In this document: piece by piece, positions 8,050-15,684 of the stretch
How the letters are laid out: every line of letters begins with the position of its first letter
Position numbering within the stretch: position 1 is the first letter of the stretch
Source of the DNA: Actinoplanes utahensis
GTDB lineage: Bacteria > Actinomycetota > Actinomycetes > Mycobacteriales > Micromonosporaceae
DNA: 64,000 bases
Direction of reading: 5' to 3'
Assembly: GCF_016862455.1 (NCBI RefSeq)
Contig: NZ_BOMZ01000083.1
Span: forward strand, 1-64,000
Translations under genes and position numbers: made by a program
Notes under the pieces: model-generated
Databases searched by the model: none
Told to the model about the DNA's origin: nothing
The model's input: only the letters and a program-made list of their open reading frames with translations

Positions 8050-9188
8050 CCGGCGCTCCCGGCCGCCGCGGACATCAGGTACGCGAGCAGCCCGCCGGTG
8101 ACCAGCAACGCCACCACACCGACGGCCGCGGCCAGCCACACCCGGTTCCGCGCGCCCGGCCTGTCCGCCACCACAGCGGGCGTGAGGCGCGCCGGGGGCG
8201 TCTGCCGGTCGACGGCCGGCTTCGCGATGGCGACCGGCTTGGGGATGGCTGCCGGCTTCGGGGTGGCTGCCGGCTTCGCAATGGCGACCGGCTCAGGGGT
8301 GGCTGCCTGCTTCGGGGTGGCGAAGGTGGGCTCCGGGTAGATCGGGGCGTTGGGCGGCGGTGGGGAGCCGGGGACGCTCGCGGCGAGGAGGAGGCGGCGG
8401 GTGGTCTCGGCGTCGGCGCGGTCGGTGGGGTCGCGTTGCAGCAGGGCGGTGAGCGTGTGGCGCAGCACGCCCGCGCGGTCCGGTGGGTCCGGCAGTTCGG
8501 TGGCCAGGGCGGCGAGGGTGGCCATCGGGGACGAGCGGACGTACGGTGGGCGGCCCTCGACGGCGGCGTAGAGGGTCGCGCCCAGGGACCACAGGTCGGC
8601 GGCCGGGCCGACCTCGCCGTCGAGAGCGCGTTCCGGGGCGAGGTACTGCGGGGAGCCGACGACCACGCCGGTGCCGGTCATGCTGGCGTCGCCCGCGGCG
8701 GTGGCCAGACCGAAGTCGGTGAGCACCACCCGGCCGTCGTGGGCGAGCAGGACGTTGCCGGGTTTCACGTCCCGGTGCAGCAGGCCGGCGCGGTGGGCGG
8801 CCCGGAGGGCGGCGAGGACACCGAGGCCGATCCGGGCCACCCGGTCGGGGGCCATCGGGCCGTCGTCACGGACGGTGTCGAACAGCGACCGGGACGGCAC
8901 GAGCTCCATGATGATCCACGGATCGCCGTCGTCGAAGACCACGTCGAAGATCCGGACCACATTGGGCTGGTCCAGCATGGCGATCGCCCGGGCCTCCCGG
9001 ATCGCGCGTTCCCGCAGCGTACGCAGGTCGGCCTCGCTGAGCCCGGCAGGCGGCACGATCTCCTTGACCGCCACGTCGCGGTCGAGCAGCTCGTCGCGGG
9101 CCGCCCACACACGACCCATGCCACCCTGGCCGAGCTGGCCTACCAGGCGGTAACGTTCGGCGATCATTCTCGGGCGGCTGTCGGGCAC
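8046..9188 (-). CDS. Serine/threonine protein kinase (Pkn type), membrane-anchored
   Basis: A 380-residue kinase. The N-terminal domain (residues ~10-265) has every Hanks motif: glycine loop GQGGMG (20-25), Lys42 in VAVKE, HRDVKPGN (138-145), DFG (158-160) and APE. A Pro/Ala/Lys-rich linker with hexapeptide repeats follows, then one transmembrane helix (VWLAAAVGVVALLVTGGLLAYL) and only about ten residues outside, so there is no PASTA or other sensor domain. The start could be GTG 9188 or ATG 9167; both keep the kinase domain whole. Transcription is convergent with the flavoprotein pair. Its targets are unknown. Confidence 0.93.
   Translation of the reverse strand: MPDSRPRMIAERYRLVGQLGQGGMGRVWAARDELLDRDVAVKEIVPPAGLSEADLRTLRERAIREARAIAMLDQPNVVRIFDVVFDDGDPWIIMELVPSRSLFDTVRDDGPMAPDRVARIGLGVLAALRAAHRAGLLHRDVKPGNVLLAHDGRVVLTDFGLATAAGDASMTGTGVVVGSPQYLAPERALDGEVGPAADLWSLGATLYAAVEGRPPYVRSSPMATLAALATELPDPPDRAGVLRHTLTALLQRDPTDRADAETTRRLLLAASVPGSPPPPNAPIYPEPTFATPKQAATPEPVAIAKPAATPKPAAIPKPVAIAKPAVDRQTPPARLTPAVVADRPGARNRVWLAAAVGVVALLVTGGLLAYLMSAAAGSAG
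8218..8325. repeat. 18-bp tandem repeat, six units, in kinase linker
   Basis: Six in-frame 18-bp units encode a KP-A-A-x-P type hexapeptide repeat in the juxtamembrane linker of the kinase. Units differ by 1-5 bases. The copy number should be able to vary without frameshift. Confidence 0.85.
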
Positions 9189-9251
9189 TGCGGAACGGTA
9201 CCGGTAACCCTCTTTCCGGTACGCACACCCCTCTCCCCGCTGCGGGGGCCG

Positions 9252-9506
9252 TCACCACGAGGTGATCGAGGGCTGCACGGCGACGAGGCGCGTCCCCGGG
9301 CCGGCGACCACGGCGCCCGGGGCGGCGGCGACCATGACGCCGCGGTCGGCGGCACGGTGTGCGGGATGCGGGGTGACCGGGCCGAGGTTGACGGCGAGTG
9401 CCGTGGCGGCCTCGGCGCCGAGGAGACGCCAGCGGATCCGCGGGGCGGGGGCCACCTCGGCGCGGCGGGCGGACGGGTATGCGATCGGGAGTGCCATCTG
9501 CGTCAT
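9252..9506 (-). CDS. Small hypothetical protein
   Basis: An 84-codon frame starting MTQMALPIAYP with strongly GC-biased third positions on this strand, which is the main reason to believe it. It is basic at the start, then Ala/Val/Pro-rich; I recognise no domain, signal peptide or clear membrane helix. The ribosome site is weak. It lies between the kinase (63 bp upstream of it on the same strand in the downstream direction) and the divergent secreted protein at 9643. It could be a small conserved lineage protein or spurious. Confidence 0.45.
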   Translation of the reverse strand: MTQMALPIAYPSARRAEVAPAPRIRWRLLGAEAATALAVNLGPVTPHPAHRAADRGVMVAAAPGAVVAGPGTRLVAVQPSITSW

Positions 9507-9642
9507 GCCGAAAGCGTGACCTGCGATTTTCTGGCTTCCCCATGAGCGCCCTGTGGGCTTGCTGTGCGGCCGCGCCGCGCCTGGCGCTCGCATGGCAAGG
9601 TGGACGCGGGGCGGGCCGGCCGCCACGAACGCGAGGAGCGAG

Positions 9643-10731
9643 ATGACCCTGCTGTCCGCCGGAACGGCCCTGATCATCTCGCTGGCCGCCACTCCCCTGG
9701 CCCCGGGCCTCGCCGCCGCGGCGTGGGCCGCCGGGGACACGGCGTGCCGGGTCGGTGACGAGCGGCTGGTGGAGATCTCCGGTCTGGTCGCGGACCGCGA
9801 CGGGTACGTGGTGGTCAACGACGGGGCGGACGATGCGGCGGGGCGGCGGATCTTCTACCTGAACCGCAACTGCAAGGTTGTCCGTACCGTCGCCTATCCG
9901 TCGCGCCCCCGGGACACCGAGGACCTGGCGCGGGACGCGGACGGCACGCTGTGGGTGGGCGACATCGGTGACAACGGGCAGAACCGGGACGACGTCGGGG
10001 TGTGGCGGCTGGCGCCGGGGGCCTCGGCGCCGACGCTGTTCCGGTTGTCCTACCCCGACGGCGCCCATGACGCCGAAGCGCTGCTGGTCGGCGGGGACGG
10101 GATCCCGATCGTGGTGACCAAGGACCCGTTCACGGCGGGTGTCTACGTGCCGGCCGGGCCGTTGCGGGCGGGGGCGACGACGCCGCTGCGCCGGGCCGGG
10201 GACTTCGCGATCCCGGTGACCGCCACCAGCAACCCCTTCGGGTTCAAGGGCCGCCTGGTCGTCACCGGTGGCGCGGTGAGCCCGGACGGGCGGCGGGCGG
10301 CGCTGCGGACCTACGCCGACGCCTTCGAGTTCGACGTGCCCGGCGGCGACGGGACCGGGGCGGGCCCGACGGCGGACGCCCTGGTCGGGGCGATCACCGG
10401 TGGCGCGGCCCGGACGATCGCGCTGCCGGACGAGCCGCAGGGTGAATCGCTGGCCTACTCCGCGGACGGCAGCGCCCTGCTCACCGTGTCCGAGATGACC
10501 GGGCAGGCGAAGCGCGCCGACCTGCTCCGCTATCCCCGCCCGGACGCCGCCCCGCAACCGGCCGTGACGTCCTCCACGGCGTCCGGACCACCCTCGTCCG
10601 GTACGGCGCCGGCCGCCTCGTCCGCTGCGGGGAGTCGCCTCCCGCTCGGCGCGATCGTCGCCGGCGTGGCCCTGGCGGCGGCCGCCGGCGCCATCGGTCT
10701 GCTGGTCGCCCGCCGCAGCCGGCGCCACTGA
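9643..10731 (+). CDS. Exported, membrane-anchored propeller-like protein
   Basis: A 362-residue protein starting at ATG 9643 behind a GAGGAG ribosome site. It has a signal peptide (hydrophobic residues 3-30), an extracellular domain with repeated strand-turn blocks typical of a beta-propeller (LVEISGLVADRDGYVVVND, DTEDLARDADGTLWVGDIGDN, EGESLAYSADG-like GESLAYSADGSALLTVSE), a Ser/Thr/Pro-rich stalk and a C-terminal transmembrane helix followed by RRSRRH. The DIGDN blocks resemble esterase/phytase-like propellers, but catalytic residues cannot be assigned. Likely a surface-bound binding or hydrolytic protein. It is convergent with the LCP gene, 18 bp apart. Confidence 0.75.
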   Translation: MTLLSAGTALIISLAATPLAPGLAAAAWAAGDTACRVGDERLVEISGLVADRDGYVVVNDGADDAAGRRIFYLNRNCKVVRTVAYPSRPRDTEDLARDADGTLWVGDIGDNGQNRDDVGVWRLAPGASAPTLFRLSYPDGAHDAEALLVGGDGIPIVVTKDPFTAGVYVPAGPLRAGATTPLRRAGDFAIPVTATSNPFGFKGRLVVTGGAVSPDGRRAALRTYADAFEFDVPGGDGTGAGPTADALVGAITGGAARTIALPDEPQGESLAYSADGSALLTVSEMTGQAKRADLLRYPRPDAAPQPAVTSSTASGPPSSGTAPAASSAAGSRLPLGAIVAGVALAAAAGAIGLLVARRSRRH

Positions 10732-10749
10732 CACTCCCCGCGGGGCCGG

Positions 10750-11826
10750 TCAGGGGGTGCGGTCGACGAAGGCGGGATGGTCCAGGAGGAAGGGGGAGGC
10801 GCGGTCGGCGCGGACGGCGGCGAAGAAGGAACGCGCCTCCGGGGTCAGCTTCTCGCCCAGGTAGCGGCCGTTCTCGAAGAGGGGGCCGCCGGGCAGGGTG
10901 ATCGAGGTCAGCTTGGCGAGGTTGAGGTTCTTCAGGGCCACGGCCCAGTCGAGCGGGCCGTACCCGCCGCCGGTGAAGGTCAGTGATTCGCCGAGCGCGC
11001 CGAAGACCCGCGGCAGCCTGCCCGGGTCGGTGCTCACGTCCCGGGTCACCTGGCGGGCCAGGGCGCGGATCATCTGGCGCTGGTGGCGCTGCCGGTCGTA
11101 GTCGACGCGCGGCAGGCCGTAACGCTGGCGCGCGAAGTCGAGAGCCTCCCAGCCGGACAGCCGTACCGGGACATCGCTCTGGGGGTAGGTCTTCTGCGGT
11201 CCGGTGTAGGGGCGCAGGCACTTGGTGTCGCCCTGGCATCGGGGCAGCCGGTCGCGGGGCCGGCCGTCGGGCCTGTGGTGTTCGGACACGACCGTCTGGT
11301 CGATGGTCATGGTGACCCCGCCCATCGCCGTGACCAGCTTCTTGAACCCGGGGAAGTCGAGGACCGCCCCGGCGTCGAACCTCGGGATCCCGGTGACCTG
11401 GCGGACGGTCCGTTCGAGCAGCTCGTACCCGCGGGCGGGATCGAACCGCAGGCCGCCGGGGAGGCGGCTGCCGAGCGCCATCGCGGCGTTGATCTTCGTA
11501 CGCTGGGCGGTGCTGCCGGACTTCGGGAAGGCGGGGATGCGGACGACCAGGTCGCGGGGCAGCGAGAAGAGGTAGACGCCCTGCCGGTCGGCGGGGATGT
11601 GCGCGACGATGATCGTGTCGGCGAGCGGTTTGGTGTGCGCGCCGCGCGGGTCGATGCCGACGAGCAGCAGGTTCAGCGGGCCGCTGAGGGTGAGGACGCG
11701 GGACGTGACGGCGGGGACGGCCGCGGCGACGGCGGACGGGATCAGGAGCAGACTGCCGACGGCGATCGCGATCCGGGCCCACAGCGGAGCCCGGCCCGGC
11801 CGGCCCGATCGTACGGATCCGCGCAT
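10750..11826 (-). CDS. LytR-CpsA-Psr (LCP) family cell-wall ligase
   Basis: A 358-residue membrane protein. One N-terminal transmembrane helix (residues ~14-40) is followed by an extracellular LCP domain: LNLLLVGIDPRG, ADTIIVAHIPADRQGVYLFSLPRDLVV with the conserved Asp and Arg residues that bind the lipid pyrophosphate, AMGGVTMTID, and the basic block DRQRHQRQMI. LCP enzymes transfer lipid-linked polymers (teichoic acid, arabinogalactan or capsule) to peptidoglycan. I start it at ATG 11826, which has a GGGGG-rich leader and gives the usual topology. It is divergent from the TetR gene at 12052 across a 225-bp gap. Confidence 0.9.
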   Translation of the reverse strand: MRGSVRSGRPGRAPLWARIAIAVGSLLLIPSAVAAAVPAVTSRVLTLSGPLNLLLVGIDPRGAHTKPLADTIIVAHIPADRQGVYLFSLPRDLVVRIPAFPKSGSTAQRTKINAAMALGSRLPGGLRFDPARGYELLERTVRQVTGIPRFDAGAVLDFPGFKKLVTAMGGVTMTIDQTVVSEHHRPDGRPRDRLPRCQGDTKCLRPYTGPQKTYPQSDVPVRLSGWEALDFARQRYGLPRVDYDRQRHQRQMIRALARQVTRDVSTDPGRLPRVFGALGESLTFTGGGYGPLDWAVALKNLNLAKLTSITLPGGPLFENGRYLGEKLTPEARSFFAAVRADRASPFLLDHPAFVDRTP

Positions 11827-12051
11827 TTCAACCCCCGCATCCGGTTGGTGGCAACCAGCGGATGGTCGCAGATCGTCCCGGGCGTTCGTGACGTTTTGCC
11901 CGGAGGCGGGGCGCGAACGGCGTACCGCCGGACGCCCTTTCGGATGATATTCCGGAGGAGATTGAACCGCGGCGCGTCTTGAAACGTATCCTGCTCGGCC
12001 AGCGTTCATTCTCTTCAGGGAGGAAACGCCATTCCCACCGCGAGGCGAGTC

Positions 12052-12585
12052 ATGGCACCGGAGGTTCTGCTGCGGGGCGCGGCGAACCATTTCCTGCAGC
12101 ATTCGACGATAGACATGGACATGCTCGCCGGTGAACTGGCGATCAGCCGGGCGACGCTGTATCGGGCGGTCGGCAGCCGGGACGCGCTGTTCGGCGAGGT
12201 GCTCTGGGCGATCGGGGAGATCCTGATCGCGGAGGCGTCCGGCGAGGCGGCCGGCAGCGGGCCGGACCGGGTGATCGAGGTGTCGCGGATCTTCGCGGAG
12301 CTGCTCGGCTCGGCGCAGCAGATGCGCCGGTTCGTCGAGTCGGAGCCGCAGGTCGCGGCGCGGGTGCTGTTCACCGCGGCGGCCGAGGTGAGGTGCCGGG
12401 CGATCGAGGCCCAGCTGGCGATCTTCCAGGAGTGCGGGATCGAGGGCGACCCCGGCGATCTGCGCCGCAAGGCCGCCCTCTACGTCCGCACGCTGGAGGG
12501 GGTGCTGTACGGCCCACTGCTGGGCAGCGGGCCGATCGCCTTCGAGCAGGCCGAGCCGGCTCTCCGGGCGCTGATTACGGCGTGA
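12052..12585 (+). CDS. TetR-like (QsdR-type) transcriptional regulator
   Basis: A 177-residue regulator. The N-terminal HTH reads DMLAGELAISRATLYRAVGSRDALFGEVLW, a TetR fold with the short N-terminus seen in QsdR-like regulators. The remainder is helical, a ligand/dimer domain with two Cys and no clear binding pocket signature. ATG 12052 has a GAGGCGA site upstream. Its stop overlaps the convergent cutinase gene by 11 bp, and it is divergent from the LCP gene, so it may control either neighbour or itself; no symmetric operator is obvious in the 225-bp upstream gap. Confidence 0.8.
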   Translation: MAPEVLLRGAANHFLQHSTIDMDMLAGELAISRATLYRAVGSRDALFGEVLWAIGEILIAEASGEAAGSGPDRVIEVSRIFAELLGSAQQMRRFVESEPQVAARVLFTAAAEVRCRAIEAQLAIFQECGIEGDPGDLRRKAALYVRTLEGVLYGPLLGSGPIAFEQAEPALRALITA

Positions 12586-13456
12586 AGTTCGCGCAGGTGT
12601 TGCGGTACTCCTGGACGGCCGTGCCGGCGCCCGGGCCCGGGCAGACGAACTGCTGGTAGCGGGTGTCGTCGTCGACGAACAGCTTCAGCCACGAGATGCT
12701 GAACTTCGCGATCGTGGTGTTCGGGGTGTTCGGGGCGAAGTGCGAGGCGCTGTTGAGCTCCAGGTACGCCTTACCGGGCGCGGCCGGCAGGCTGGCGAAG
12801 AACGGCTCGGAGTGCGACCGCACCGGGGCGATGGTGTCCGACTCCGCGCCGACGACCAGGGTGGGCACGGTGACCCGGCTGAACGACTTGGTCAGGTTCC
12901 ACGGCGTCAGCGGGATCGCGGCCTGCAACGACGGCCTGCTCAGCGCCGCCTCGAGGGTGCCGCCACCGCCCATCGAATGCCCGATGACAGCCACCCGGGA
13001 CGCGTCGACGCGGGTCCGCACGCTGCTCCGGCCGGTCAGGAAGTCGGCGGCGGCCAGCAGCTGGCGGCCCCGGCTGGCGGGCTGGTCCGAGGTGGTCAGC
13101 GTGTCGATGTTGAACACCACGAAGCCCTGCGAGGCGATCCGCGGCGCCAGCCAGGCCATGCTCGACTTGCGGGCGGTGAACCCGGGCGCGATCACGACCG
13201 CGCCGAACGTACCGGCGCTGGTGTCGGTCGGGGCGTAGATGTCGCCGCCGCCGAACCCGGACACCGCGGTCCGCGAGACGCTGGTCTGGGTGATCGCGAA
13301 CGGGCCGCGGGTCGCCTCGATGCTGGCGTTGCTCGGTGCGGGACCCTTCGCGAACGACGCGGTGGCGGCGTCGGCATCCGGGATCAGCGTGATTCCGGCG
13401 GCACCGAGAGCGACGGCGGCGACGATTCCGAACACTTTAGGGACTGCACTGCGCAT
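12575..13456 (-). CDS. Secreted cutinase / PET-hydrolase-type polyesterase
   Basis: A 293-residue exported alpha/beta hydrolase closely resembling actinobacterial cutinases and triacylglycerol lipases of the Thermobifida cutinase and Streptomyces exfoliatus lipase family (type IIa PET hydrolase relatives). ATG 13456 follows a GGGGAG site; the signal peptide is ~30 residues (cleavage near DADA-ATA). The catalytic triad is Ser161 (GHSMGGGG), Asp207 (ESDTIAP) and His239 (ASHFAPN). The oxyanion Met162 and the substrate-site Trp186 (PLTPW) are conserved; the aromatic-clamp Tyr of TfCut2/LCC is Phe93 (APGFTA), as in the S. exfoliatus lipase. C-terminal Cys272 and Cys288 match the conserved disulphide. 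Natural role: hydrolysis of cutin or other aliphatic esters; activity on PET is inference. Confidence 0.93.
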   Translation of the reverse strand: MRSAVPKVFGIVAAVALGAAGITLIPDADAATASFAKGPAPSNASIEATRGPFAITQTSVSRTAVSGFGGGDIYAPTDTSAGTFGAVVIAPGFTARKSSMAWLAPRIASQGFVVFNIDTLTTSDQPASRGRQLLAAADFLTGRSSVRTRVDASRVAVIGHSMGGGGTLEAALSRPSLQAAIPLTPWNLTKSFSRVTVPTLVVGAESDTIAPVRSHSEPFFASLPAAPGKAYLELNSASHFAPNTPNTTIAKFSISWLKLFVDDDTRYQQFVCPGPGAGTAVQEYRNTCANFTP

Positions 13457-13660
13457 TTCTTTCTCCCCACTGGATGAAACGTTTACCTCCCGTCGATTCT
13501 TAAAGCACGGACAACGCGCCGACAACAGTTCCGGAGCCGATTGAGACGGCGGTCCGCGCACCCGACCACAAAGCCGTCCATTCGGGCATATCAAACAATC
13601 GATCGACGAGCGGCGATCAAATCCGGGTCGTCGTACACGCCGTGTTCTGGACGTGGGCCG

Positions 13661-14389
13661 CTACGCCGGCCGGGTCGCGTCGGCGATCGCCTTGTGGGAG
13701 ACGTGGGCGGTGAGGCCGCCGTCCACGACGATCTCGGCGCCGTTGACGTACGCCGACTCGTCCGAGACCAGATAGACGATCAGGGGCGCGACGTCGGCGG
13801 GAGTGCCGACCCGGCCCAGCGGGATCTCCGGGATCGCCGCGTCGAAGAACGCCTGCGGCGCGGAAGCCATCAGCGGCGTGTCGATGAGTCCGGGCATCAC
13901 GGCGTTCACCCGGATGCCCCGCACCCCCAGCTCCAGCGACGCGCTGCGGGTCAACCCGCGCAAGGCCCATTTGCTGGCGGTGTACGGGGCCGCGGCGTGC
14001 CCGGAGACCGCGGCGACCGAGCAGATGTTCACGATCGACGCCCCCGGCCGCATCAAGGGGACCAGCGTCTTCATCGACAGCATCGGCCCGGTCAGGTTGA
14101 TCGCGAGGGTGTTCTCCCAGGCGGCCAGGTCGATGTCGGGCAGCCGGTCACGGCCGGTGATCCCCGCGTTGTTGACGACCGCGTCGACGTGGCCGTACGT
14201 CTCCTTCAACTCCTCGGCCAGCCGGGTCCACTGAGCGAGCGAGCGCACGTCGAGTTGCCGCACCCCGTCGGCGTCGAGGACGTCGGTGGCGATCACGATC
14301 GCCCCCTCGGCCCGCAGAGCCGCCGCTTCGGCGGCGCCCTGACCTCGGGCCGCCCCGGTGATCACGACGACCTTGTCCTTGCACCTCAT
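13661..14389 (-). CDS. SDR-family NAD(P)-dependent oxidoreductase
   Basis: A 242-residue classical short-chain dehydrogenase. It has the cofactor motif TGAARGQG, VVNNAGITG (NNAG), the catalytic Ser in ICSVAAVSG, YTASK (YxxxK) and the C-terminal NGAEIVVDGG. Asp in IATDV after beta-strand 2 suggests NAD(H) preference. Such proteins are usually called 3-alpha(20-beta)-hydroxysteroid or 3-oxoacyl-ACP-type reductases; substrate unknown. ATG 14389 follows a GGGAGG site, which places the glycine motif at the N-terminus. It is divergent from the SRPBCC gene. Confidence 0.92.
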   Translation of the reverse strand: MRCKDKVVVITGAARGQGAAEAAALRAEGAIVIATDVLDADGVRQLDVRSLAQWTRLAEELKETYGHVDAVVNNAGITGRDRLPDIDLAAWENTLAINLTGPMLSMKTLVPLMRPGASIVNICSVAAVSGHAAAPYTASKWALRGLTRSASLELGVRGIRVNAVMPGLIDTPLMASAPQAFFDAAIPEIPLGRVGTPADVAPLIVYLVSDESAYVNGAEIVVDGGLTAHVSHKAIADATRPA

Positions 14390-14568
14390 CGCGCCTCCCA
14401 CGGGTTCACATCGTCCGGCTGCCGGCCTCGCCCATCCGGTGATCGCCGGCATCGGCTACAGCTCAGCAGAGGCGCGGTCATCTTCGGAAATCATCCGTGG
14501 ACATGTCAGCGATAAGCGCCGCCGATGGCTCGACCGTGCGCGTGACCCGCCGGACTAGGCTGCCGATC

Positions 14569-15024
14569 ATGGCAGCACTGGTCGAGGTCGTGTCCGTGGT
14601 CGACGCCGAGCCGGCCCGGGTCTTCGATCTGAAGCTCGACGTGGGCGTGCACACCGACGCGATGCGGGACAGCGGGGAGACCGCGACCACGAGTTCCGGG
14701 CGCGATCGGCTCACGCTCGGTGACGAGGTGACCTTCCACGGGCGGCACTTCGGGGTGCGCTGGCGGATGACCAGCCGGATCAGCGCCTGCCAGCGGCCGC
14801 GCCACTTCGTCGACGAGCAGACACGCGGGCCGTTCCGGGCCATGCGGCACGAGCACTACTTCGAGGACCTGGGCGGCGGGCGGACCCGGATGATCGACCG
14901 GATGACCGTCTCCGCGCCGTTCGGGCCGGTAGGGGCGGTGGTGACCAGAGTGGTGCTCGTGCCGTACCTGCGACGGCTGCTGACCCGACGTGCCGCCCAC
15001 ATCAGGCAGGTCGCCGCCGCGTGA
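14569..15024 (+). CDS. SRPBCC (START-like) family protein
   Basis: A 151-residue protein of the polyketide-cyclase/START-like helix-grip fold: VEVVSVVDAEPARVFDLKLDVGVH at the start, DEVTFHGRHFGVRWRMTSRI, RPRHFVDEQTRGPFRAMRHEHYFED and a C-terminal helix. These bind hydrophobic ligands. ATG 14569 is chosen because the fold starts there, although the frame is open 24 codons further upstream with poor codon usage. Function not predictable from context. Confidence 0.82.
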   Translation: MAALVEVVSVVDAEPARVFDLKLDVGVHTDAMRDSGETATTSSGRDRLTLGDEVTFHGRHFGVRWRMTSRISACQRPRHFVDEQTRGPFRAMRHEHYFEDLGGGRTRMIDRMTVSAPFGPVGAVVTRVVLVPYLRRLLTRRAAHIRQVAAA

Positions 15025-15063
15025 GCCGGGCGCTGGACCTCCGCCCCAACCGTGGGCGGGGTG

Positions 15064-15225
15064 ATGACCGTCGCGACCGTGACGTTCGGGATCGGTGGCC
15101 CGCTCCTGGCCGCTTCCGGCATCTTCCTGCTGCTCCACCTCGGTGACCTGCGGGCGCTTGCCGCACTGCGCCGCGTGCGCCGGTCCGGGCCGGCGCACGC
15201 GGCGCGGTGTCGCTGGAGGGCGTAA
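15064..15225 (+). CDS. Putative 53-residue single-pass membrane peptide
   Basis: A short frame 39 bp after the SRPBCC stop: MTVATVTFGIGGPLLAASGIFLLLHLGDLRALAALRRVRR and a basic tail ending in TAA. It has a GGCGGGG site, one hydrophobic helix (residues 7-27) and a positively charged end, so a membrane micro-protein with a cytoplasmic tail is plausible. No homologue is recognised. It could be chance coding in GC-rich DNA. Confidence 0.35.
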   Translation: MTVATVTFGIGGPLLAASGIFLLLHLGDLRALAALRRVRRSGPAHAARCRWRA

Positions 15226-15411
15226 TCGGGTACGGCCCGGCTCGCATGCAAGGGGTGGAGGGGGTGAATCCGTAGCGGGCGGGCGGGTCTTCGTCCGCTG
15301 GGTCGGATCTGGTGGGCGCGTGGTGGCGCGGAACAGCGCAATCTCCGACGCGAGCTCGGTCTCCGGGTCGTCGGCGCGGGTTGATCGACAGGGGACGGCG
15401 AATTGTCGGCC

Positions 15412-15456
15412 GGTCGTCACCGCTGTCTCGGAGCCGGGGAGACAGCCGTGACGACC
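15412..15456. terminator. Hairpin, 18-bp stem
   Basis: Arms 15412-15429 and 15439-15456 are complementary at 17 of 18 positions with a 9-nt loop. The right arm shares the core GAGACAGCC with the right arm of the next hairpin. Probably a terminator between convergent transcripts. Confidence 0.65.
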
Positions 15457-15478
15457 AGCCGGAAACCCTCGGCCGGCC

Positions 15479-15515
15479 CTCAAGGCCGTCTCCCGCACAT
15501 CGAGACAGCCTTGAG
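15479..15515. terminator. Second hairpin, 14-bp stem
   Basis: Arms 15479-15492 and 15502-15515 are complementary at 13 of 14 positions with a 9-nt loop. It follows the first hairpin by 22 bp and shares the GAGACAGCC...AGCCGG segment in the same order, so the pair looks like a diverged duplication. Confidence 0.6.
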
Positions 15516-15684
15516 AGTCAGCCGGACAAGATCCGTCGCTGCCCGGACAACCCCGCAACACAAGATCAACCGCCATGGGGCGGGAAGGGTGGAAAGGGGT
15601 GGATGGCATCGGCAGAGCTGATCGCACAGGTCTTGCGAATCGAGCCTGCCGGCGCATGTCGAGAGGACGCGGCCGGGACGGGGT

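Larger units (their letters stand above)
15226..15684. other. 459-bp gene-free region with two hairpins
   Basis: No credible gene on either strand. It holds two consecutive inverted repeats (15412-15456 and 15479-15515, listed separately) and is otherwise of lower GC bias than the flanking genes. It lies between the end of the SRPBCC-side transcript and the end of the convergent ABC-permease gene, so it is a terminator-type gap rather than a promoter region. Confidence 0.7.
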
